From positions 1 through 6,154 of the forward strand of contig CAMZAC010000043.1 in the NCBI GenBank assembly GCA_947304085.1: a stretch of 6,154 nucleotides of DNA, in the 5' to 3' direction. Below, piece after piece: positions 1 to 5,620 of this stretch. The position numbers and the translations under genes are program-made. How positions within the stretch are numbered: the first letter of the stretch is position 1; the number at the start of each line of letters is the position of its first letter. Under the pieces are notes generated by a model. It searched no databases. It had not been told where the DNA came from and saw nothing but the letters and a program-made list of their open reading frames with translations. The stretch comes from an uncultured Alphaproteobacteria bacterium (GTDB lineage Bacteria > Pseudomonadota > Alphaproteobacteria > Rs-D84).

Positions 1-40
1 AATCCCTGTGTCAGTAGTTCGATTCTACTTCTAGCCACCA
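1..40 (+). tRNA. tRNA, 3' part only (isotype uncertain, Met-elongator-like or Ile2-like)
   Basis: The 3' end of a tRNA gene enters from the left edge. A 5-bp T stem (AGTAG, 13-17, with CTACT, 25-29) closes a TTCGATT loop (18-24). The acceptor 3' strand TCTAGCC (30-36), discriminator A (37) and encoded CCA (38-40) follow. Bases 8-12 (GTGTC) fit a short five-base variable loop, 3-7 the 3' side of the anticodon stem, and 1-2 the last two anticodon-loop bases. This makes it a class I tRNA, which excludes Ser, Leu and bacterial Tyr. The anticodon lies outside the window. The implied GGCTAGA acceptor with discriminator A resembles elongator tRNA-Met or the CAU-anticodon tRNA-Ile2, but this is only a suggestion. 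A T8 tract starts directly after CCA. Confidence 0.9.
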
Positions 41-48
41 TTTTTTTT
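41..48 (+). terminator. T8 tract directly after the tRNA CCA end
   Basis: Eight consecutive T residues follow the encoded CCA. No separate hairpin precedes them, so if this is an intrinsic terminator the tRNA's own acceptor and T stems would have to act as the stem. The tract lies five bases from the convergent gatA stop codon. It cannot terminate gatA, because on that strand it reads as A8. Confidence 0.4.
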
Positions 49-53
49 ACCCT

Positions 54-1523
54 TTAATTTCCCATTATCTTTGTTGGACGGTTATCAAACGCAGATGCGG
101 TTTCGATATGTTTGGCCAATTGCAGCATTTCCATATCTTTGAAACGTGGCGCAACGACCTGCATCCCCAATGGTAAACCGCTTTGTGTTAAACCACATGG
201 AACAGATACAGCAGGAATACCAGCCAGATTCATTGCTACAGTAAATAAATCCAAAGCGTAATATTCCAATGGTGTTAAATCTGAATCAAGTGGTAAAGCA
301 GGACCAGCGCTTGATGGACATACAATTAAATCGCATTGTTCAAATGCTTTGTTAAAAGCATCTGCAATCATACGGCGAACGCGTGCAGCCTGCATAAAAT
401 ATACATCATAAGATTGACTGGATAATACAGCTGTTCCAATCAAAATACGACGTTTGACTTCTTCACCAAAACCAGCTGAACGCGTTTTCTTATACGTATC
501 TTCCAAATCTGTGCCTTCAACACGTAAACCATAACGCATACCATCATAACGTGCAAGATTTGAAGATGCTTCTGCTGGTGCTATGATGTAGTAAGCGGAT
601 AATGCATCCAAAATATTTGGAATTGATATCTCTACAATTTCTGCACCCATAGATTTCAAATCAGCAACACGTTTTTCAAACAAGTTTTTCATATCATCAG
701 AGATTTTAACAGAAGCAAATTCTTTGATAATACCAACACGCAATTTTTTATCGTTGCCCAAAATTGGTTTTAATTCACCATCAAATTCAAATTTTGCGTT
801 TGGGCTGCTGGTTGAATCTTTTGGGTCATGTCCAGCCATTACAGACAATAAAATCGCTGCATCATCAACAGTTCGTGCAATTGGACCAGGTGTATCAAGG
901 CTGGATGCAAATGCAACACACCCCCAACGTGAACATAAACCGTATGTTGGTTTTACGCCGACCAATCCGGTAATCGCACAAGGAAAACGAATTGAACCAC
1001 CGGTATCTGTTCCTGTTGCACCAATTGCCAAACCGGATGCAACAGCACTGGTCGAACCACCAGATGACCCACCAGCAGTTAAACGTTTCTCTAAATGCCA
1101 TGGGCTGACTGGTGCACCAAAGAAACTTGTTTTGCTGAATGTTCCCATTGCAAATTCGTCCAGGTTAGATTTTCCAAGCAACACCGTGCCTGCATCAATA
1201 AAGTTTTGTGAAATTGTAGACTCATATTGTGGAACAAAATTTTCCAATATACGTGAAGCTGCCGTTGTGCGTATGCCACGTGTTGCAAATAAATCTTTCA
1301 TAGCAATTGGCATACCGTCCAAGACTTTGGCATTGCCAGATGCATAACGTTTATCAGATTCTTCGGCATCGCTTAATGCGCGTTCAGGCGTTGTTGTGAT
1401 ATAGCAATTTAATTCTTTGCCAAATTTTTCAATACGTGCCAGATATGCACGTGTCAATTCCACAGCAGAAATAGAACGGTCTTTTAATTTTGCCAATGCC
1501 TGTTTAATAGTTAAATCTATCAT
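54..1523 (-). CDS. gatA: Aspartyl/glutamyl-tRNA amidotransferase subunit A (GatA)
   Basis: GatA is the glutaminase subunit of the GatCAB complex. It hydrolyses glutamine and passes ammonia to GatB, which converts Glu-tRNA(Gln) to Gln-tRNA(Gln) and/or Asp-tRNA(Asn) to Asn-tRNA(Asn) in the cytoplasm. The 489-aa product is full length for the family. The amidase signature is intact: catalytic Lys76 in MKDLF, the GGSSGGS loop at 151-157 with cis-Ser Ser153, and nucleophile Ser177 in GTDTGGSIRFP (171-181). The 24-residue spacing between the two serines matches the family. VGVKPTYG (188-195) and ASSLDTPGP are further GatA hallmarks. The ATG start has AAAAGGA seven bases upstream (1531-1537). The gene follows gatC by 16 nt on the same strand, so the two are probably co-transcribed. 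No gatB follows; a convergent tRNA gene lies 13 bp beyond the stop. No hairpin terminator is visible on this strand. Confidence 0.97.
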   Translation of the reverse strand: MIDLTIKQALAKLKDRSISAVELTRAYLARIEKFGKELNCYITTTPERALSDAEESDKRYASGNAKVLDGMPIAMKDLFATRGIRTTAASRILENFVPQYESTISQNFIDAGTVLLGKSNLDEFAMGTFSKTSFFGAPVSPWHLEKRLTAGGSSGGSTSAVASGLAIGATGTDTGGSIRFPCAITGLVGVKPTYGLCSRWGCVAFASSLDTPGPIARTVDDAAILLSVMAGHDPKDSTSSPNAKFEFDGELKPILGNDKKLRVGIIKEFASVKISDDMKNLFEKRVADLKSMGAEIVEISIPNILDALSAYYIIAPAEASSNLARYDGMRYGLRVEGTDLEDTYKKTRSAGFGEEVKRRILIGTAVLSSQSYDVYFMQAARVRRMIADAFNKAFEQCDLIVCPSSAGPALPLDSDLTPLEYYALDLFTVAMNLAGIPAVSVPCGLTQSGLPLGMQVVAPRFKDMEMLQLAKHIETASAFDNRPTKIMGN

Positions 1524-1539
1524 CTTTTTGTCCTTTTAT

Positions 1540-1836
1540 TTAATCGCCGTCCATAACTTTTGGTACTGCAAAATATCCACGTGATACACCAGTTGTATCA
1601 GGGTCGTTTGCTAATATTTGTTCGCGCATATTTGGTTCTGTCACCACGTCTTCGCGCAAAGGTAGTTTATGTTCGCATGGGCTGAGCATTGGTTCAACGC
1701 CAGTTGTATCGATTTGTTGTAATTTATCAATCCATTCGACAACAGAATCTATGTTCATTTTGTCCAGTTGTTCATCAGATACATCAATTTTTATTAAATC
1801 TGCGAATTTATGTAATTGTTGCTTGCTAAATGCCAT
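1540..1836 (-). CDS. gatC: Aspartyl/glutamyl-tRNA amidotransferase subunit C (GatC)
   Basis: GatC is the small subunit that wraps around the GatA-GatB interface and stabilises the amidotransferase. The 98-aa product starting at ATG 1836 (MAFSKQQLHKFADL) has the usual length of about 95-100 aa and the family layout. The N-terminal helical region is followed by GVEPMLSP and LREDVVT in the middle and YFAVPKVMDGD at the C terminus, the common GatC ending. A longer reading from TTG at 1863 adds nine residues. I reject it because the ATG at 1836 has TAGGA with six-base spacing and fits homologous N termini. gatA follows after 16 nt. A promoter with a perfect -10 hexamer lies upstream, inside the start of the divergent ruvX gene. 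Confidence 0.95.
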   Translation of the reverse strand: MAFSKQQLHKFADLIKIDVSDEQLDKMNIDSVVEWIDKLQQIDTTGVEPMLSPCEHKLPLREDVVTEPNMREQILANDPDTTGVSRGYFAVPKVMDGD

Positions 1837-1851
1837 TTGAAATCCTATTAT
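1823..1851 (+). promoter_or_regulatory. Candidate sigma-70 promoter for ruvX
   Basis: On the plus strand, TTGCTA (1823-1828; 4 of 6) and TATTAT (1846-1851; 5 of 6) are separated by 17 bases. Initiation is expected near 1858, just ahead of the ruvX ribosome-binding site AAAGGA (1862-1867). The -35 lies inside the first codons of gatC. The core is weaker than the opposing gatC promoter, and chance matches are common in AT-rich DNA. Confidence 0.4.
1843..1846 (-). promoter_or_regulatory. gatC Shine-Dalgarno that decides its start
   Basis: On the minus strand this reads AGGA, six bases before ATG 1836. It supports the internal methionine over the upstream TTG at 1863 as the gatC start. Confidence 0.7.
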
Positions 1852-1866
1852 TTTTAAAGCCAAAGG

Positions 1867-1895
1867 ATTATAACAATGATTTTATCAAATTACAA
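1867..1895 (-). promoter_or_regulatory. Candidate sigma-70 promoter for gatC-gatA
   Basis: Read on the minus strand, a -35 element TTGTAA (1890-1895; 4 of 6 to consensus) and a perfect -10 TATAAT (1867-1872) are separated by exactly 17 bases. Initiation is expected near 1860, leaving a leader of about 24 bases that contains the gatC Shine-Dalgarno. The -35 lies inside the first codons of ruvX. Found by eye; the perfect -10 and ideal spacing are the support. Confidence 0.6.
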
Positions 1896-2331
1896 GGATT
1901 TTCCGCGTGTTGGACGCATAGTTGGTTTGGATTGGGGCGCCAGACGATGCGGGGTTGCTATGTCTGATGAAAAACGTGGCTTGGTTTTTGAAAGACCGCA
2001 AATAAATATTAAAAATCAAAATGAATTGGTTGATGCTGTATTACGTTTAGTTGGTGAAGAACAGGTCGCAGGTGTTGTAATCGGTTTGCCCTTGTATGCA
2101 GACGGCTCTGATTCTGAAACGACAAAGGCTGTTCGCGAATTTGCTAATGGGTTAGCAGACAAGACGAATTTGCCAATTATTTTTATTGAAGAAAACCTGA
2201 CCAGTGCGTTGGCAGAGCAAGAAATAGGGTACAAGAATATATCTAAAATGAAACAGGTGTTAGATTCTGTATCTGCCCGAATTATTCTGGAAAACGCAAT
2301 CGCAATGTTGAAAAGACCTGTACAAGCATAA
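1876..2331 (+). CDS. ruvX: RuvX/YqgF family RNase H-fold nuclease
   Basis: This is a member of the RuvX/YqgF family, described as a putative Holliday junction resolvase and, in E. coli, as needed for 16S rRNA 5'-end maturation. The 151-aa product is of normal length. Motif I is GLDWGARRCGVAMSD with acidic Asp19; the mid motif is VIGLPLYADGS (68-78); the second acidic site is EENLTS (105-110); the last is Asp130 in LDSVSARIILENAI. The three RNase H-fold acidic positions are therefore kept. The second motif differs from the common DERLTT at its first and third positions (E for D, N for R). The ATG start has AAAGGA eight bases upstream. The gene diverges from gatC across 39 bp, an adjacency I associate with alphaproteobacteria. 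Transcription should end at the hairpin at 2432-2471. Confidence 0.93.
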   Translation: MILSNYKDFPRVGRIVGLDWGARRCGVAMSDEKRGLVFERPQINIKNQNELVDAVLRLVGEEQVAGVVIGLPLYADGSDSETTKAVREFANGLADKTNLPIIFIEENLTSALAEQEIGYKNISKMKQVLDSVSARIILENAIAMLKRPVQA

Positions 2332-2345
2332 ATTATAAAATATTG

Positions 2346-2420
2346 ATGATTTTAAGAGCTGTTGTGATGAAATATTGGCAAGAAAAACGTCTGGCTCGTA
2401 TTAATAAATCACGTGTTTGA
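2346..2420 (+). other. Possible 24-codon (or 17-codon) basic small ORF, doubtful
   Basis: Between ruvX and the terminator an open frame runs from ATG 2346 to TGA 2418-2420 (24 aa). An internal ATG at 2367 gives the 17-aa peptide MKYWQEKRLARINKSRV. The inner start has a weak Shine-Dalgarno-like AAGAG eight bases upstream (2354-2358); the outer start has none. The peptide is basic and ends just before the terminator, so it would ride on the ruvX transcript. It may be a real small gene, the remnant of a lost one, or chance. Confidence 0.2.
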
Positions 2421-2431
2421 TCAAAGTAATG

Positions 2432-2471
2432 AAACAAAGAAAAACCTGATTATTCAGGTTTTTCTTTGTTT
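2432..2471. terminator. Bidirectional intrinsic terminator shared by ruvX and the suf-linked operon
   Basis: A perfect 18-bp inverted repeat (2432-2449 with 2454-2471) closes a four-base TTAT loop. The GC-richer core CCTGA/TCAGG sits at the loop and A/T-rich arms form the base, so each strand presents a stem whose descending arm is T-rich. On the plus strand further T's continue in TTTTGTTT. The element lies between the convergent ends of ruvX (2331) and the AI-2E gene (stop 2486-2488), so it can serve both directions. Confidence 0.85.
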
Positions 2472-2485
2472 TGTTTCAAACGATT

Positions 2486-3532
2486 TTAATCATTTGCTGT
2501 TTCGTCTGGGATTTTACCGTCTGCAGACAGCAATATTGCAATCCAACGTGTAGAACTGAATTGTGCGGTTGTGATATATATAGCCGCCAAAATAGGAACA
2601 CTGAAAAACATTCCGGCGATGCCCCAAATCATTCCCCAAAATACCAAGTTTATAAGTATCGCTAATGTTGATATGTTCAAAGTTTTTCCAGTCAACTTTG
2701 GGTCCAATATATTGCCAAATATTGTTTCTATGCAAATCAAAGATATTGCTGTAAACAAAGGTAGGTGCCACGTGTCGCCACTGATAAAGGCGTAGGTGAT
2801 TGGCATTATGCATGCCAGAATAGAACCTAATGTTGGAATATAATTTAATATGAAAATCATGAATGCCCAAACACTGGCAAATTCTAGCCCAAGTATCTTT
2901 AATGCAATATAAGCAAATATACCGGTTGCTGCAGACAGAAATGTTTTTGTGAATAAATATTTTTTCATATGTTCGTCAATGCTGTTTAATATATAACGCA
3001 ATTTTTTGTTTTTTATTTTTGGAAAGGACAAAGAATCTATCTTTTTGCTGAAAGAACTCTGTTCAATAAACATAAATATCAAATATATTAAAACCAATCC
3101 TGCGGATGTTGCTATACCAGCCAATGAAGAAGCAACATATGTTGCAATATTAGGCAGGTCTGGAATCATATTTAAATCCATATTTATGCCAAGTTTTGTA
3201 GAAACAAATTCACTGAATGTCAGTAGTTTTTGCTGCAAAACCGGGGTTGCTTTATACAGTTCCCAAAACATAGGTTTGATTTGGGTTGCAAATAAAAATA
3301 TAATTCCACCGATTGTTGCAAATGATAAAATGTTTGCTATCCAATCATAAATTTTGGACGAAGTATTGCAGGACTTGTCACTAGATTTATAACAGGGCAT
3401 AATCTTTCTGTAGTATGCCGCGATAGCATTTAATAAATACCACAAAAACGCAGCAAACAATATTGGCACGAATAAAGAACGTCCAATCCACAGGCATAAT
3501 ATTAAAACCATAACTGGTATAAATTTGTTCAT
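2486..3532 (-). CDS. AI-2E/PerM family transporter
   Basis: A 348-aa inner-membrane protein of the AI-2E (PerM, formerly UPF0118) family. Members are described as autoinducer-2 exporters (TqsA) or as cation/H+ antiporters, so the substrate here cannot be named. Hydrophobic segments are near residues 5-40, 63-84, 131-156, 198-214, 221-250, 258-275 and 287-320. A soluble, family-typical stretch lies at about 85-130. Diagnostic motifs are NYIPTLGS (230-237), the segment from Gly273 to Ser288 containing GNILDPKLTG, and the glycine-rich last helix ending in FFSVPILA (309-316). Length is typical. The ATG lies three bases after the stop of the 301-aa gene. Its Shine-Dalgarno AAAAGGA (3539-3545) starts at the base next to that stop codon and otherwise lies in the last upstream codons, so coupled translation is likely. 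It is the last gene before the shared terminator. Confidence 0.93.
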   Translation of the reverse strand: MNKFIPVMVLILCLWIGRSLFVPILFAAFLWYLLNAIAAYYRKIMPCYKSSDKSCNTSSKIYDWIANILSFATIGGIIFLFATQIKPMFWELYKATPVLQQKLLTFSEFVSTKLGINMDLNMIPDLPNIATYVASSLAGIATSAGLVLIYLIFMFIEQSSFSKKIDSLSFPKIKNKKLRYILNSIDEHMKKYLFTKTFLSAATGIFAYIALKILGLEFASVWAFMIFILNYIPTLGSILACIMPITYAFISGDTWHLPLFTAISLICIETIFGNILDPKLTGKTLNISTLAILINLVFWGMIWGIAGMFFSVPILAAIYITTAQFSSTRWIAILLSADGKIPDETAND

Positions 3533-3535
3533 GTT

Positions 3536-4441
3536 CTATCCTTTTGTCACAACATCACCGATAATGCCACCGTGTGGTGCATTAAATATTTGATAAATTG
3601 CATATATTGTTAATGCAACCATAATTATATTAATAACTATGGCAATCCAAGTATATCCACGATTCATATTTGATTTGAAATCTGGTTTTGATGTTGAGTT
3701 CCACAACGAAAAGATCAAGAATAATACTAACGGGAATAGCAGGGTTCCTGTATGTCTGGTTAATAACAAGTTTGATAATAGTATTAAAAACAAGAAAACA
3801 AAAGTTGTGTTTATAGAATTGGCGGTTGTCCATTTGTTAAATCTAGAATACCAATTAGATTTAATTTGTATCTTTGATTTGGTCGTGTTATCTGGAATTA
3901 AATAACCTGGCATCCAAGACATAATAAAGCTATAGGGCATTGTTAGAATTATTTGCCAAGGCGATAACCCCATGATTCTGGCGCGTCTGTATTTTGCATA
4001 CATACTGGATAATGCTGCACCTAAAATGAACATTGGGATAAATGACTGAATTATACCGAAAAAAGCAACCAAGATACGTGAGGTTAATGGCGACATCGTG
4101 GAAAACCACAATGAAGAGAATGAATATTCGGTCAAAACATTATAACCAAAGGATACAAATAAAGTCGCCAAGATTGTGATACGATAACCATTTGTAAGTG
4201 CAACAAAATCTTTTTGTGACACCTCTTTAAACGGTAAAGATTTTATTAATTTATATGTTGCCCAAGCAAAAATTCCAATAGCCACAGCAAGCGTACCATA
4301 GTTAAACAACGGTATGTTTATTGTTGGAAATAATCTTGCTATCCACGTAATTACTATCAAAATCAACATACGTAATGCAAACTGAAATGGTTTTGTGAAA
4401 AGCCAAGTTTTTAATGTGTTCCGCTTGTTGTCTTTTTTCAT
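3536..4441 (-). CDS. Multi-pass membrane protein of unknown function (301 aa), longer tandem paralog
   Basis: I do not recognise a family. The 301-aa product has no cleavable signal peptide. It shows about seven or eight hydrophobic segments near residues 20-38, 47-66, 86-105, 122-145, 161-176, 212-227, 231-248 and 263-285. A basic patch YAKYRRAR (148-155) precedes MGLSPWQ, and a basic loop runs at about 166-206. Residues 9-41 match residues 5-37 of the upstream 156-aa protein at 26 of 33 positions, and weaker similarity (WxTYKLIK, QxDF, LGxxxS) extends through the first four segments. The C-terminal half has no counterpart there. The start ATG overlaps the upstream stop in ATGA (4438-4441) and has AAAGGA six bases upstream. 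The AI-2E gene begins three bases after the stop. This context suggests a membrane complex or shared pathway with the transporter, but the function is unknown. Confidence 0.85.
   Translation of the reverse strand: MKKDNKRNTLKTWLFTKPFQFALRMLILIVITWIARLFPTINIPLFNYGTLAVAIGIFAWATYKLIKSLPFKEVSQKDFVALTNGYRITILATLFVSFGYNVLTEYSFSSLWFSTMSPLTSRILVAFFGIIQSFIPMFILGAALSSMYAKYRRARIMGLSPWQIILTMPYSFIMSWMPGYLIPDNTTKSKIQIKSNWYSRFNKWTTANSINTTFVFLFLILLSNLLLTRHTGTLLFPLVLFLIFSLWNSTSKPDFKSNMNRGYTWIAIVINIIMVALTIYAIYQIFNAPHGGIIGDVVTKG
4319..4417 (-). repeat. Diverged repeat, copy 2 (codons 9-41 of the 301-aa gene)
   Basis: These 99 bases align without gaps to 4798-4896. Counted by eye, 80 of 99 bases and 26 of 33 encoded residues are identical. 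Both copies sit at the 5' end of adjacent genes. Outside the block nucleotide similarity falls off quickly. The encoded block includes LKTWLFT(K/R)PFQFALRML and RLFP. Confidence 0.85.
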
Positions 4442-4908
4442 TTTGTGTCCTTTTTCTTTAATTTTTGGTTGTATTTTTTTCTTAAATAAAATTCTGATAT
4501 CCCGACCCCCAATAAGTACGTTGCAATGCTAAAACCAATAGTTTTGTACAATATGATAATTATTTGGTTCTGAAAGTGTGATAAGATAGTTTTTTCAAAA
4601 ATGCTTGTAAGTATCAGTACAATAATGGCAACAAATGTCACCAAGTTATATTTTTTTATTACGGTAATAAAGTTATCTTGTGGAATATTTTGTTTTTTTA
4701 ATATTTTTATTAGTTTGTAAGTTCCCCAAACAAAGACACCAAGCATGGCACAAACATAAATAGCAATCAGAATAATATCTGGTAATGGTATTTTTTCGAT
4801 TGCTGGGAACAATCTTGGTAACCATGCAATAATTATCACAATCAGCATGCGCAATGCAAATTGAAACGGTCTTGTAAAAAGCCATGTTTTTAATGTTGTT
4901 TTTTTCAT
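4438..4908 (-). CDS. Small membrane protein of unknown function (156 aa), shorter tandem paralog
   Basis: A 156-aa protein of no family I recognise. It has four likely transmembrane segments near residues 16-34, 44-68, 88-104 and 115-136 and a lysine-rich tail (KKYNQKLKKKDTK) predicted to be cytoplasmic. It aligns with the N-terminal half of the 301-aa protein encoded immediately downstream. The block at residues 5-37 is almost identical; the rest is only loosely similar. It therefore looks like a half-length paralog arising from tandem duplication. The frame is clean, and ten of the 17 differing codons in the shared block are synonymous, which argues for a translated gene rather than a decaying copy. 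AAAGG lies nine bases before ATG (4918-4922). The gene begins 28 nt after sufC and ends in an ATGA overlap with the next gene. Confidence 0.83.
   Translation of the reverse strand: MKKTTLKTWLFTRPFQFALRMLIVIIIAWLPRLFPAIEKIPLPDIILIAIYVCAMLGVFVWGTYKLIKILKKQNIPQDNFITVIKKYNLVTFVAIIVLILTSIFEKTILSHFQNQIIIILYKTIGFSIATYLLGVGISEFYLRKKYNQKLKKKDTK
4798..4896 (-). repeat. Diverged repeat, copy 1 (codons 5-37 of the 156-aa gene)
   Basis: Partner of 4319-4417, offset by 479 bases in the same orientation. It could be the trace of the tandem gene duplication, a segment homogenised by gene conversion, or a region under strong selection. Confidence 0.85.
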
Positions 4909-4936
4909 TTGCTTTTGCCTTTGGTCTCAAATGCTA

Positions 4937-5617
4937 TTATTTTATCATAATTTTCCCATTATCCAAAGTAGTTGTTTTTGTTGTACCAACTAATGCTGTA
5001 AAATTATCCTGATGTGATATGAATAAAAATGTAGTTTTTGGCATTTTGTTTATTGTATCAACAATTTGTTTTTGGACATCTTTGTCAGCACCAGAATCAG
5101 GCTCATCCAAAATTGCAAGCTTTGGATTTGTTAAAATCAATCTTAATAACATTATTCGCTTGCGTTCACCACCAGAAAAACCAACGTTTACAGAACGATT
5201 AAGCCAATCTTTTGGTATGTTTAATTGTTTGCGAGCTGATTCCAATTTTTCTAAAAATTCCCCCATAGATAAGTCTTTGCAAGTATTATAATGTGTGTGT
5301 GCAATCATAGAGTGTTTCAAGAAACTTAACAAAGTCAAACCTGGTATCTCTGGGACATTTTGTGCACCTAAAAATATTCCGCGTAACGCGCGATTTGTTG
5401 CGTTTTCATTTGTTATGTCATTGCCATCAAAGATAATTTTTCCAGAATCAATTGTATACAGTGGATTTCCAGCAATTGTATTAACCAGTGTTGATTTTCC
5501 AGAACCATTATGTCCCGCCAATCTGTGACGTGCGCCATTTTTTACAGACATATTTATATCTGTTAGCAATTTTTTACCATCCATAGATACACAAAGATTT
5601 TTTATTTCTAATATCAT
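4937..5617 (-). CDS. sufC: SUF system Fe-S cluster assembly ATPase SufC
   Basis: SufC is the cytoplasmic ABC-type ATPase of the SufBC(D) scaffold that builds iron-sulfur clusters. The 226-aa product has Walker A GHNGSGKST (35-43, with His where Pro is usual), Q-loop Gln87 in FLGAQNVPEIPGL, and signature FSGGERKR (147-154). Walker B is LAILDEPDSGAD (167-178, Asp171/Glu172) and the switch histidine is His202 in FISH. The SufC-typical VPEIPGL, FSGGE and DSGxD separate it from ordinary importer ATPases. Lys153 and Glu172 have the 19-residue spacing of the E. coli SufC Lys152-Glu171 pair. The protein is about 20 residues shorter than usual and stops right after LDNGKIMIK, without the normal C-terminal tail. 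ATG follows the sufB stop by three bases with only a weak, G-poor ribosome site, so coupling to sufB is likely. No sufD follows. Confidence 0.95.
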   Translation of the reverse strand: MILEIKNLCVSMDGKKLLTDINMSVKNGARHRLAGHNGSGKSTLVNTIAGNPLYTIDSGKIIFDGNDITNENATNRALRGIFLGAQNVPEIPGLTLLSFLKHSMIAHTHYNTCKDLSMGEFLEKLESARKQLNIPKDWLNRSVNVGFSGGERKRIMLLRLILTNPKLAILDEPDSGADKDVQKQIVDTINKMPKTTFLFISHQDNFTALVGTTKTTTLDNGKIMIK

Positions 5618-5620
5618 TTC

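Noticed and set aside
1..40. Possible tmRNA 3' end
   Set aside because: The T-arm and CCA would fit, but the implied acceptor GGCTAGA is not the GGGG-type 5' end usual for tmRNA, and bases 1-12 fit an ordinary anticodon stem and short variable loop.
724..1347. A 207-codon open frame on the + strand
   Set aside because: It lies entirely antisense to gatA, which has intact catalytic motifs. The antisense translation shows no recognisable domain and is a codon-bias shadow.
1837..1863. N-terminal extension of GatC from a TTG at 1863
   Set aside because: The ATG at 1836 has a well-spaced AGGA and fits the usual GatC N terminus and length. The extension would begin upstream of, or at, the predicted transcript start.
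2471..2795. Short + strand open frames between 2471 and 2795
   Set aside because: They are antisense to the AI-2E transporter, which carries the family motifs in its own frame, and they lack ribosome sites or recognisable content.
4438..4908. The 156-aa gene as a truncated pseudogene of the 301-aa gene
   Set aside because: It has a clean frame, a good ribosome site, a distinct lysine-rich C terminus, many synonymous differences and a coupled ATGA junction, all pointing to a functional gene.
4939..4966. An internal promoter ahead of the 156-aa membrane gene (TAAAAT with TTGGAT, 16-base spacing)
   Set aside because: The -35 matches only 3 of 6 positions and such matches are frequent in this AT-rich DNA. 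The 28-nt gap to sufC is explained by co-transcription.
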